64,000 bases of DNA from assembly GCF_041146795.1 (NCBI RefSeq), contig NC_135178.1, positions 1,900,344 through 1,964,343 on the forward strand, in the 5' to 3' direction. Source of the stretch: Maylandia zebra (lineage: Eukaryota; Chordata; Actinopteri; Cichliformes; Cichlidae). Shown one piece after another: positions 45,701 through 58,662 of the stretch (within the stretch, counting starts at the first letter, position 1; every line of letters starts with the position of its first letter). Position numbers and translations under genes: made by a program. The notes beneath the pieces were generated by a model. That model worked only from the letters and a program-made list of their open reading frames with translations. It was not told the origin of the DNA and did no database searches.

Positions 45701-48700
45701 CTTGAATCGATTCTATGGCGATGCTAAAGATCTACCACCAGTTTTGGTATATAACCACACTCTTCAGGTAATATTTGCTCTTTATTATATTTATTAAACC
45801 GTGGTATTATTTTCTCTCTGATGAGGATCTTTAGATCTACAATATAAAGCAGCTGTTGGGGTGAATTTACACTATATCATGAAAACACAACTGAACTGAT
45901 AGTGAGGTTTAGTCTGGTGCTACGTCTGTCAGGTTGGTGCTCTGTGGGTAAAATGACGACACTGGAGAGTTGCTGTAACGTACCTTCAGCAGAGCCTCGG
46001 GGAAGTTTCTGTTGAAAAACCGAACCACCTCTTTGACGCTGGAGCTGCTCTTTGTCCTCACTGTGATCATGTAGCCATCTCCAAACCTATAACATGTTAA
46101 GAGAAGCATGACTGTGCCAAGTCAGGACATAATGGTACAATCATAAAGTTCTCCAACTCTGCCCCTTTAAAAAAAGCACCCCAACATATGTTATATGAGT
46201 ACTGAGCGAGCCAGAACTGTAAACTTTTTTCTAATTCGGATTTTTTTAATATACCTTTGTCTTTTTTAACCTCATGAACGTGGGCAGCACTGTGCTGTGG
46301 TGATTAGCGCTGTTGCCTCACAGCAAGAACTGTTCTCCCAGTGTTTGCTGGGTACTGGGTACTCTGGCTTCCTCCCACAGTCCAAACACATGCAGTTAGT
46401 GGGGACCAGCTTAATGGGGAATCCCAAATTGCTCATGCGTGTGAATGGTGGTCTGTCAGACAGACTGGCGACCTGTCTGGGGTGCACCCTGGCTCTCACC
46501 CTTTGACAGCTGGCACATCTGTAGTCAACTATGAGACCTGAGTCTGTGAAGGTTCTCAGTCATCCAGGTCATCGTAGTCAAAGGAGCGACCATCTTTGAA
46601 CAGAGGCGGGGTTTACGACACCAACTCTCTGCCATCTATAATCCAGTTTTGAGATCCCTTCCCAGACGCCTTAACGCCCACTCACATCCTGGGCCATCTG
46701 ACCTCAGGAATTCGCATGATAAGGTGGGGCCAGGTTTCACAATGAACACACCCGAAACTCTGGCTGATTGGGACCCACGCCCAGTTTCCCACCTTGGCTC
46801 AGGCGATTAGAGGATCATCAGGGGTCCTTTTGTCCCTCTGTGGGGGGAAACTCCCACTAGGTTTATATCTGGGACTCTCCACCATTTGACCTTAGAACTG
46901 AAGAAGCTTCTCGGATGAGAGGTGAAACGTCTTCAAGCAACTTAAAGAAGTCCAGACGCTTTTCTTTGCAAGCTCCTTTGACTACGATGACCTGAGGTTA
47001 AGGGTGGTCTTTTGCGGTTGCCTGTGGGATCCCCTGGAAAATACCCAATTAAGCTTCAGTTTCTATGGGAGTATGCATGATGAAGCAGAGCTGCTTCTAA
47101 ATGTGGACAAATGTAAAGATTTTCTGTCCTTGCATCCTCTGATAGCTAAAGAAATGATGGCAGCTGTGTGCAATGTCCTGGACAGAACAGACTGCAGGAT
47201 CTGGTGCAGCTGCCACATAAACCTCGTCTGATTTTAAGGACTGCCTGTTTTTCCATGGACTGTGAGGATGAACTAGTGGAGACAGGGCATGAGTGCAGGA
47301 TGAGGAGGAAAGCTTATATGTACTGTTCATTATACCAAAGGTAGAAACCTGATATTGATGACCTCACAGTACTCAAGCTGATTTTAAAATGATAAGTCAG
47401 AGCTGTGGATGAGCATGGTCAGGTTTTAAAAACAGCTGGAAAAAGATGAGATCACAGGAGAACAGTGTCTCACCTCAGATTTACTCCACCTCATCCCAAA
47501 CCACCACAAACATCAGGTGAAAATACTCCTCCCTCACATCCAGCGTTACATCTCCTTCTACTGTCCAAGATCAGCTGTTCCACAGCCCAGGAGAAATTAC
47601 TGTCCTCTTGTGGCAGTTGAAAGTCTCCATAACTGTGAAACATTAGACTGGAAATGCTGTTGTGGGTACTGGTTCGACATATACTCCCCAGCTGACAAAC
47701 TCACCTCATGTACTTGTCTAACAGACCACCGAGCTAGCTGCTGGGCTGGATGGAGACAGAAATGACTCTTTAGAGTAAAAGCTGGCATGTGCCTGTGGTG
47801 GTGCTTGTTTCAAAGACAACGGCATTTCCTGCTCTACTGCGTTTAGATTTCATATTATTCACTGGTATGCAGCAGGATGTTTCAGAAGGAAAGTATTGGT
47901 TTGATGATGATGATAAGATAAGACACTTCAGGAGTGGGGGGTGTGGTGGGGTGGGTGACCAGAGTACTGCTTTCTTTCAGCAGACACTCCTCGTGTCTCC
48001 ACGTCAGAATGTGCCACCATCATCTGTGCTCTACAGGGCCCCTCACAGAAGCTTACAATAGAGGTGGAAGGCAGAGCAGAAAACCAGAAAGTCACACCCT
48101 GAATCAGAAAATCACTGATACAGGAGATATAACATCAATCCCACCATGTCATCAAAACAGGGCTTTATCTATCTATCTCAAGCTTCCCTACAAGACCATG
48201 TGCCAGCCACAATCCTTCCCCTGGACATCTGGGAAGACACCAAACCTACTGACGATTGCAGAAATGGTCTGCTGGCTAAAACCGAGCTGGGATGTTCAGG
48301 AGAATGTGCAAAACTGTAATGTGTTCTATTGTACAAACTTCAAAACCAGCAACCAGCAGGCAAACACCAACAAACGATGGTCCAAAGGCTGCTAGGGATG
48401 TATGTGATGGGTCCATCCCCCAAGAAGATCAACCAAAGTGTCTTTGTTGACACCACTCCAGGTAAGTAGGATGATTCTCTTTAAGAAAGTAACATCAGAA
48501 GCTCTGACACAGTGGCCCCTATCTGATCCATTGTCCTCCTGGAAGTCATGAAACCCAGTTTGTCTCCTCACTCTTGCAGACAGAGTCCCAAACATGGACA
48601 AATGAACACATCCTCGGAGCAGTGCTGTGGAAAGAGTAAACTGCACCTTAAAAAAGAGACTCTTACACTGAAACCAGACATAAACAGTGGGACAAATCCA

Positions 48701-51700
48701 TGACTCCCAGTTTGCCCTAAATCCAGCTCTTCAGGTGTCCTCTGGTTTCTCCTGCAGAGCTGAATCTTTAACGACGACGACTCTTGGATGTGTTGCTGCA
48801 CCCTCGAGATGTCACACATCAAACCTCTGGATGTGCCAAATCTCAGTGCTGCAGGTCCTGAGTAACCGTGTCTTCAGAAACCTGGACTATATAACTATGA
48901 GTAACTATGATTAAAGAAGGTCCTGACCTGTTCTTTAAGTGCTGGATGCTCCCCAGGCATTTAAACCTGCCATTCACCATAATGCCCAGTCTGGTACACA
49001 AGGCCTCACACTCCTCCATGCTGCAGATGTAGTGAAAACACTTTGGTGAAACATTTGTAACACAGATGGTATAACAGGAGGTGTTCCAGAGGAACATGCA
49101 TGTCATTACTAAGCTTTATAACCTGTGTGACGTCAGCACTACAGAGCGTCCGGTCTTGATTATGTCCAGGATTAAATTCCAGAGGAACCTGCGGGCTTTC
49201 GGGTCCATCCCAGTGGTGGGCTCATCCTAAACACAAGCAAACACAACAATGTTTAAAACAGCGACAGACTCTGGATGGACTCTGAACCTTACTGCCTGGG
49301 ACGTTGATAGGCTGGCATGTGTGATGTAGAAATGTTGGACAACTTTGGACTTTTTTACTATTTGACCAACTGGATGTTGGGTTGATGCTGTCTCCACAGG
49401 CTGTTCAGGGACACTCACTGCAGTCTTTAAGTAAAACTGGTTGCATATTTTCTGTATCCATGTTACACTTAATCATTAAAAATGATCACATATTACGATG
49501 TTTATATCAAAAGATTACTGTGTTGCACACAGACATTAAAATATAATCCAAGGTATGAGTAGAACTCGCAGAGTAACTAACTTATATAATACTATCACTA
49601 CTTTTGTAATACTTTGTATACATGTATGCAATACTATCAAGTTTTAATAAAAATATTTATGAATGATCACTCAGATTACTGATTAGCCCCATAGTCACAC
49701 ATTCACATCGTCCTTCATTTTATGCTTTTAAGCACTTCTATCGGCTCCATTTCAATGTTAAACATGCTTCCAAAAATGAACTAAAGCTTCAAACAGAATG
49801 TGAAGAAACCGGCGGATTGACCCTCTGATCTTTGTTACGCTGCCCCGAGCACAGAGAGCATCTATTCTTCTTACCAGGAAGATGAGTGATGGGTACCCGA
49901 TGAGAGCAATGGCAGTGGAGAGCTTGCGTTTGTTTCCTCCACTGTAAGTGCCCGCTGGTTTGTCTGCATACTTGGACAGCTCCAGCTTTTCCAATGCCCA
50001 CTGCACCACCTGCAGGGGGTAAAGAGTAATGTGAGCTGTTGAAATTCTGCTGTTCAGGCGATGAAGGAGACAACGGTAGGATATCCCCCCTTAATGTGGA
50101 ACTGCATAACATTTGCTGAATTGTTCCAATATTTGATCCTCAGTTTGTATTCTCTGTCCTACATGTTGGGTCTGACTCTGACCGTAAGTATGGGTCTTTT
50201 ACTAAATAACTGCGCAATCAGCAAAAGTTCTTGTAGGTTAACATGTCTGCATGTTTTGCTGGCTGTGTTAAGTGGATAATTACAAGACACCACAAAGTTA
50301 CAAGCTACACAGAGTCCTGTGGAGTCTGATAAAAAAAATAACACAATTAAAATAACTAACTGTTGTATAAAACAGCAGTTATAAAGGTTATTGGGAAATA
50401 AAGGTCAGAGGAAGAAGATTACTGCATAAGACTAAACTTCAGCTCTTTTTCTTTGTAATTACTTCACAAAAAACGGTGATAAAACACGCTTCACAGAGTG
50501 AGCAAGTTTATCATGCACAGGATATTCTCTTCATTATCTTACTGCACAAAGTCCAACAACTGCCGTCACAATGTGAAGTCGTTTTTAGCTCAATGAGTCA
50601 ACTCAGGTTTCACCTGCTCGAAAAATGAACCGGAAACTCAGTCATCACAAAAAGTTGCAATTAAGTTTTATCAGTTTAGATGGACCTCACCTGCTGCAGA
50701 CACACGACTACAGGAGGGGGTCGGGGCTTTGTGAATTCGGTGGCTGTCAGGAGCTGAGGCTCTGACGGTAGGCTGGCCAGTTAGCAAACATGACCGTTTA
50801 ACATCACCTCTTTGGCAGGACAAGAGCCTGAGGTCGAGGGTCTCTGAATGATTCAGTAGAGAATTGGGGTTCAACCTAGTGGAGGAAAGAGATATTTCCC
50901 CTTCATGTCAGGGATTGCATCCTGACTGGTGTCTGTGATTATAGTTCAGCTTACTGAGCCTTCATGTTCTTGGTTTTTGTTTTCTCCATGGGCAGGAAAC
51001 AAAAACAACATGTAATAGTGGCTCTAGCAGATTTACATTTAGCCAGACTGATGGTCAAACCAGTTCAGGTGTCTTCATTTGCTCTACATGCTCCTCCCAG
51101 GTTTCACTGTAAACACCTACGTCGTCTAAATAAACTGCACTGCTTTATAATCCTGACACAACTGTATTCATTAATGTTTGAAAAGAAGCTGCTGCATTTC
51201 AAAGACCAAATGGCATGACAGCATATAAATACAGACCTGAAGGACAGAACAAATGTATTTGGCTCTCTGAGACGGAGGAACCTGTCGACGCCCTTTCTAA
51301 AGGTCAAACTTGCTCACAAAGTTTGTCGTGGCTACCTGGTCAATACAATCTTTCATTCTGGGAAGAGGATATGCACCTGGCTGTGTGACGCCATTAATTT
51401 AGCAAAAGTCAGTGCAAGACCTAAATTTGAAATCTGACTTCTACATCAGCAAACACAGAGATGAACAAGCAGAGGAAGAAGGCAACACCATTTTACCATT
51501 TACCTCAGATTCTAATATCTGTCGCTTATCAGGAGATGACCGGTAAAAATGCTGTTTAATAGGCTGAGTATCATCAATATCATGGTCCACTAAATGACCA
51601 CAAGATGGTGTACCTGAGAACAGAGACAGATAAGACTCTATAATGTTCCCAAAAAGTTTATTCTGTTCATCTGGATGCAGCGTTTCCAGTGCATGTAACT

Positions 51701-54700
51701 GTCTGTTGTCAATCAGTTGTTCGGGTTTATCTTCATCCAAATGTACAAGTTGCCCAGAGCTTCCCACCAATTTTTTTAAGATGATGTTGCAGCATCCTAT
51801 CTTCCAATACTCCTCCTTCCTCTCAAGCACCACCGAAGATGAGGTAGAGGCCGCAGTCTTGTGAAAGAGGCGTCTTGGTGCTGAAGGTAAGGCTTTACCA
51901 AACATCCCTGTATCACCGCACATTAACATTTAAACAGCACAAAGAGATGCTGAGACGCTGTAGAAACAAAGTCTGCTCACCATCCGACCAACCACGTGAA
52001 TCTACAAGCTTCTCAAACATACAAAAGAATATATCTGGGTCCAAATCCAGAACTCGAGCACCACACTGAGTGTGTTAGCGTGCAACCTACGAGCAACACG
52101 CTGGTAAGGGGCCACAACCAACCTATATTAAATTTTAGGAGGTGCGGAGCAAACTTCTCCCCGAGTTACACACTGGGCTCTTTTTGCAGGCTGGAGAGGA
52201 ACCCTCACTGACCACCAGATTACTGAACCAAATCAAGGTCCCACCCAGCATGTAAACTTAGCAACACGCCAGTAAGGACCACAGGTTACAGAAGACTCTA
52301 AGGCTGCAAACGTGTGACTCCATGAGCAACCCACCGGGCTCTCTTTATAAGCTAGAGAGAAACTCTGACTCACCTGACCCACCAACGTCAACGCCTTTCT
52401 AAAAGGAGAGTCATACGCTGTACATGTAATATGTAACATATATGTAACATATGTGAAAGAGAACTGGATTAGTACAAACCTTAATTTCAACCTTAAGTTG
52501 TACAATGATACACAACCAGATAGCAGGTATGTAACTAGCTCTGATTTCTGTCTCTGCTCAAGTACAAACAAACGAAGCGATAAGTTCTGTAACATCAAAA
52601 GAACCTGTTTATTAATCTCAATGGAAACAGGAAGCATAATATCAGCTGTTGTTGCTGTTGCACGCCTCACTTATCTTGCTCAAAGTAACATTAGAACCCT
52701 TCAGGCTTAATATATTGGATTTCTAAAGTGGGGCCGCCACATCTCCCTGCGACTAGTTGTGACTGGGTGGTGGCCGAGAGGTGACAGGTGGTGCCAGGGC
52801 TCAATGCCAATGCCTAGCCCCGCTGTACCACCTGGTTGTGAATCAGGGGGCAGGAGAGGATGCTGAACATGGCACAGTGATCCCAAAAGCATGGTGTGGC
52901 ATAGTGTGGGTAAGCTGGGAGAGTATGACAGTGGCCCTGCTGTATGAGAGCTTCAATTCAGACCATCGGCAGAGATCTGACAGCATTTCGAGGGAGGCTG
53001 GAGGCAGGCCGCTCTCTCCGGTAAGTCCAAAGGTGGAGGTCTCTGCTTCTACATCAATAGTGGCTGGTGCACAGATGTGACAGTGATTGCTCAGCACTGC
53101 TCTTCCTCTCTGGAATATCTTTTTATCCACTGCAAACCGTTTTATTCTCCGCGGGAGTTTGCTTCATTCATCCTGGCCGCTGTTTACATCCCGCCAGACG
53201 CAGATGCGCAGGCAGCTCAGTGCGCACTCGCGGAGCAGATTCTCCACACGGAGCGGACATTCCCGGACTCTCTCATCATTGCTCTTGGGGACTTTAACAA
53301 AGCCAATCTGAGCCATGAGCTTCCGAAATATAAGCAGTATATTAAATGCCCAACCAGAGAGGAGAGGACATTGGACCACTGTTACAGCACGATCAGCGGG
53401 GCCTATCGCGCGGTGCCCCGCGCTTCACTCGGACTTTCTGACCACGTCATGATCCACCTAATCCCCGCGTACAGACAGAGGCTGAAGCTCTCCAAACCTG
53501 TCGTGAGGACTAAAAAACTGTGGAGCAACGAGGCTGTGGAGGAGCTTCGCACGTGTTTGGAGACCACAGACTGGGACACAATGAAGGCTGCTTCTAACAG
53601 CTTGGACGAGTTTACGGACACTGTCACCTCCTATATCCACTTCTGTGAGGACAGCATTGTGCCATCACGCACCAGGGTGAGTTATAACAATGACAAACCC
53701 TGGTTTACTCCTAAACTCAAAAAGCTGTGGCTGGAAAAGAGAAAGGCGTTCAGAAGCGGAGACAGGGACTGCTACAGAGAGGCCAAGTACAGGTTCACTA
53801 AAGAAGTGGACATTGCCAAACATCAGCACTCTGAGAAGATGCAGCAGCAGATCTCAGAGAATGACTCGGCCTCTGTGTGGAAAGGTTTTAGGAATATTAC
53901 AAACTACAAGCCTAAAACCCCCCACTCCACTGATGACTTGCTCTTGGCCAACACCCTTAACGACTTCTACTGCCGTTTTGACGAGCCATCAGGCAGCCTT
54001 CACACCTCCAACGGCCCCAACAATAGAGGCACTTTGGACACTCATTCCCCCACCTCTCCCCCCTCCATAGAGCCATCACCACCTTCAAACTGTTCACCTG
54101 CAACACCCGCCCCCTCACCCCACACAAAAGAGGATTTCACACCACCTCCTCCCACCACAACTCTTCATATTCATGAAGCAGATGTGAGGAAGCAGTTTAA
54201 GAGTCTGAATGCTCGGAAAGCTCCCGGCCCAGACGGTGTGTCTCCTGCCACCCTCAGACACTGTGCAAACGAGCTGGCCCCAGTGTTTTCTGGCATCTTC
54301 AACTCCTCACTGCAGGCATGTCATGTGCCTGCCTGCTTCAAGTCCTCCACCATAATCCCTGTCCCCAAGAAACCTAGGATCACTGGACTAAATGACTACA
54401 GACCCGTGGCTCTGACATCTGTGGTCATGAAGTCTTTTGAGCGCCTAGTTCTCTCCCATCTCAGGACCCTCACGGCCCCCCTCCTGGACCCCCTGCAGTT
54501 TGCATATAGAGCCAACAGGTCTGTAGACGACGCCATCAACATGGCCCTACACTTCATCCTGCAGCATCTGGACTCCCCAGGAACCTACGCCAGGATCCTG
54601 TTTGTGGACTTCAGCTCTGCCTTCAACACCATCCTTCCAGACCATCTCCGAGACAAGCTTTCCCAGATGAATGTGCCTGATCCCATCTGCCGGTGGATCA

Positions 54701-57700
54701 CTGACTTCCTGACGGACAGGAAGCAGCATGTGAGGCTGGGAAAGAATGTCTCGGACTCTCGGACCATCAGCACCGGCTCAGGGCTGTGTTCTTTCTCCTC
54801 TGCTCTTCTCCCTGTACACCAACTGCTGCACCTCCACCCACCAGTCTGTCAAGCTAATCAAGTTTGCAGATGACACCACCGTTATTGGACTCATCTCTGA
54901 CGGGGATGAGTCTGCCTACAGGAGGGAGGTTGAACGTCTGGTGTCCTGGTGCAGCCACAACAACCTGGTGCTGAATGCCCAGAAGACAGTGGAGATTATT
55001 GTGGACTTCAGGAAGCACACAGCCCCACTCCCCCCCATCATCCTGACTGACACCTCCATCACCTCTGTGGACTCATTCCGCTTCCTGGGTACCACCATCA
55101 CCCAGGACCTGAAGTGGGAGCCCACCATCACCTCCGTCATCAAGAAAGCCCAGCAGAGGATGTACTTCCTGAGGCAGCTGAAGAAATTCAACCTGCCAAC
55201 ACGGACGATGATGCAATTCTACACTGCAATCATCGAGTCCATCCTCACCTCCTCCATCACCGTGTGGTACGCTGGAGCCACTATCAGGGACAAACAGAGA
55301 CTGCAGCGTGTTGTGCGCTCTGCTGAGAAGGTGATTGGCTGCAGACTCCCATCTCTGCAGGACCTGTACACCTCCAGGACATTGCGGCGTGCAGCTCGGA
55401 TCTCAGCTGACCCTTCTCACCCTGGACACAGTCTGTTTGACCTGCTCCCCTCAGGCAGGAGGCTCCGGTCCATTCGCACCAGAACCTCTCGCCATAAGAA
55501 CAGTTTCTTCCCCTCTGCTGTTGGACACATGAACAATAACCATATGACTGTACCCGCCACTAACACATGACCCTACGCTGTGTCACTGCATCATTCCATG
55601 TTTGCACTGATCATCACCTGCACTCATGTATATATCTCATGTATAGCTCATGCACATATCTTTCTACGTAGCACTTTTAATTCTTATCCCTACTTTTATT
55701 TTTTCATGTCTATTTAAGTGCTATTTATGATACTATGTTTGCACTGAAGCACCGCAGCAATTTCCTAATGTTGTAAACCTGCTCAACATTTGGCAATAAA
55801 CCCCTTTCTGATTCTGATTCTGATCAAGTCCAAGTGAACCATTCTGCTCTGGTGGTTCCCTTTTCAAAAAAACTGTACCAGAGGTTGAGCTTTCAGAGGC
55901 AACTTATCTCTCAACCTTCCCAGTAATATCTATGCTAGTGTGCTGGAAGGAAGAGACTACCAGTTAGTCAAATCTTGGAACTAGGAGGACACAATGTGGT
56001 GTTCATCCTGTTTGTGGGACACTGAAGTCAGACTCCGCCAGGGCTGCTCTTTGCCATAACTTTTACAGGCAGCATTTCAAGGCGCAGGAAAGTGGCAGAG
56101 CGGTTTGCATATTGGTGGTCATGAGATGGTTATGAGCAGACGGACACTGTAGTGGAGAGAGAGCTGAGGATAAAAGTGATCACCTGTTTCATCTACATTT
56201 CTACCCTCAACCACGGTCACAAGCTGTGGGTACGGTTCCACCAAAGCTGCTACTCCTACACATCAAAATAAGCCAGATGAGCTGGTTGGATGCCCCCTTA
56301 GTAAAGGGTTTAGGGTATGTCCTATAGGGCTGTGCGATATGACCAAAATCTCATATCCCGATATAAGACATTTATCGTCCTGACAACGATATAAATCACA
56401 ACAATGTAACATTTTCTATAAATTCTGTGAATCTCGGGCAGCTCGACTTGTGTGAAGTGTTTCCAGCTGGGCGTCGTGTAGCTGGAGTCGAGTGTTTTCT
56501 TTCCACCATTTTCTTTCAAAGGTTTATTTTTTAGCACCTGACGGCTCTTTTTTGCTTCTCATCCGTAAACACTCTGCATACTCTTTCACCTGATTCAGTT
56601 TATTTTGAAAAATCTCAACAGGATCTTGAGCTTTATTGTGAAAGGTTTACGTGGAAAACAAACAAGCGGACAGCGGAGCCACGCGATGGTTTTACCGTCA
56701 TTGTTGCTAACGACAACACGTAAAAACAGGTGCTTGTCTGTCTGTAGTGTGGTTATATTAAATATAAGAGAAAGAGAGAACTTTAAGAAATTAATACTAC
56801 AGTGACCATCAGAACCATGAAAAATATTGCTGTAAACAGTTTATTTTACGACACCACAAAACAAACGACAGACGTTTTTATATCGTCATCCGATATATAT
56901 CGTTATATCGAACAGCCCTAATGTCCTGCTGGGCAGAGGTCCCGGGGTAAACCCACACTACAGAGATGATGTCTCTGCTGGCTTGGAAACATCTTGATGT
57001 CCCCTCAGAGGTGACTGTGTAGTTGGAGGTCTGGGCATCTCTGCTGCTGCCACAGCAGAAAATGAATGATAAACAGATGGATGTCAGTCTGTCCAGATAC
57101 AAAAATATAAACCATTACGAACACCTGCCTTGGTTCAAAGATGGAGGGCAGCAGGTTCATGGGAGAGGAAACAAGAAACGAGAATGCTTTTTCAAGCAGT
57201 GGCACAGATCATCTTTTCTTATCCCTCCATGCAGACTGGTTTGGTTTCTGTGCCGTATTATTGAGCAAGACACTCACCTCAACTTGAAATCGATGCAACC
57301 ACTGGAATATGTACAGTTGTGTTCAAAGTAATAGCAGTCCAACATGATTAACCAGATCAGTCAGTGTTTTTGATATAAATCATATTATTACATGGCAAAT
57401 AATTTATCAGTAGGTGCAGCAGAGTCAGAGAAACCAACAGACCCAACAATCATCACATGAATGCACCTGAGTCTGTGCAACTGAATAATGAAGTGAAAGG
57501 GGCGTGTTCAAAGTAATAGCAGAGTCCAATCAGTGAGGTCGTTCACTATGTGAAGAAACAAATCTACAATTTGCCAAAGAACATATGGACTGGCCTAAAG
57601 AGAAATGTAGAAACATTTTCTGGACTGATGAAAGTAAGATTGTTCCTTTTGGGTCCAAGGGCCACAGACAGTTTGTCACACGACCCCCAAACACTGAAAT

Positions 57701-58597
57701 CAAGCCACAGAACACTCTGAAGACCGTGAAGCCTGGTGGTGCAAGCATCACCATATAGGGCTGTTTTATTAAGGTGTCGGGCCTATTTATCACGTACCAG
57801 GGATCATGGATCAATTTGCTTATATCAAAACACTTGAAGAGGTCATGCTGCCTTATGCTGAAGAGGAAATGCCCTTGAAATGAGTGTTTCAACAAGACAA
57901 CGACCCCAAACACATTCAAAACATTCAAAAATGCTGCCTCTTAGGCAAAACCAAGAAATGCAGAGGAATTGTGGAAGGTTGTCCAATCATCCTGGGCTGC
58001 AAGAAGCTGGGCGACTCCATGCAGGACAGATGTGAAGCAGTTCTCAGAAACAGTGGTTATACAACTAAATATTAGTTTAGTGATTCACAGGAATGCTAAA
58101 ATATAATGTGCAGTGTTACAACATTACAGCGTTGTAATGTTGTAAAAACGTTATTATATTTTGAGCTTTACTCATGTTTTAAAACACACTGCTATTATTT
58201 TGAACACAACTGTATGTGTGTGAATGTTACACAGCCTGCACACACAGTGCTTGTATAAATGGGTAAACGGGGCAAGTTGCTGAAACTGCTTTGGGTGCTC
58301 AGGTAGAATATATATCAGAACCAGTCCATTCACCATGGCTTTAGCAGTGGGTCAGCGACTGTCTGAGGAAATATATCCATGTTTCCAAGTTAGCCAGTGA
58401 CACTTTGACTGTAGGAAGGTTATGAAATGCCGGACCCAGAATGAGTTTGGTCATGAATATGAGGCATTATCCTCTTCACTGAGAAAGTGAGGACTGGCCA
58501 AAATCTTCATGATCAACATGCTGGCGTATCCTCACTTCTGATACTTGTCTTTCTATTATTACGATTTTGATCACAGTTTCTGTTAGTAAACCTAAAG

Positions 58598-58662
<65 letters not shown>

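Noticed and set aside
53077..54873. 598-codon frame as a complete LINE ORF2
   Set aside because: It breaks at motif B near 54,775 and lacks the start of the endonuclease, so the copy is defective.
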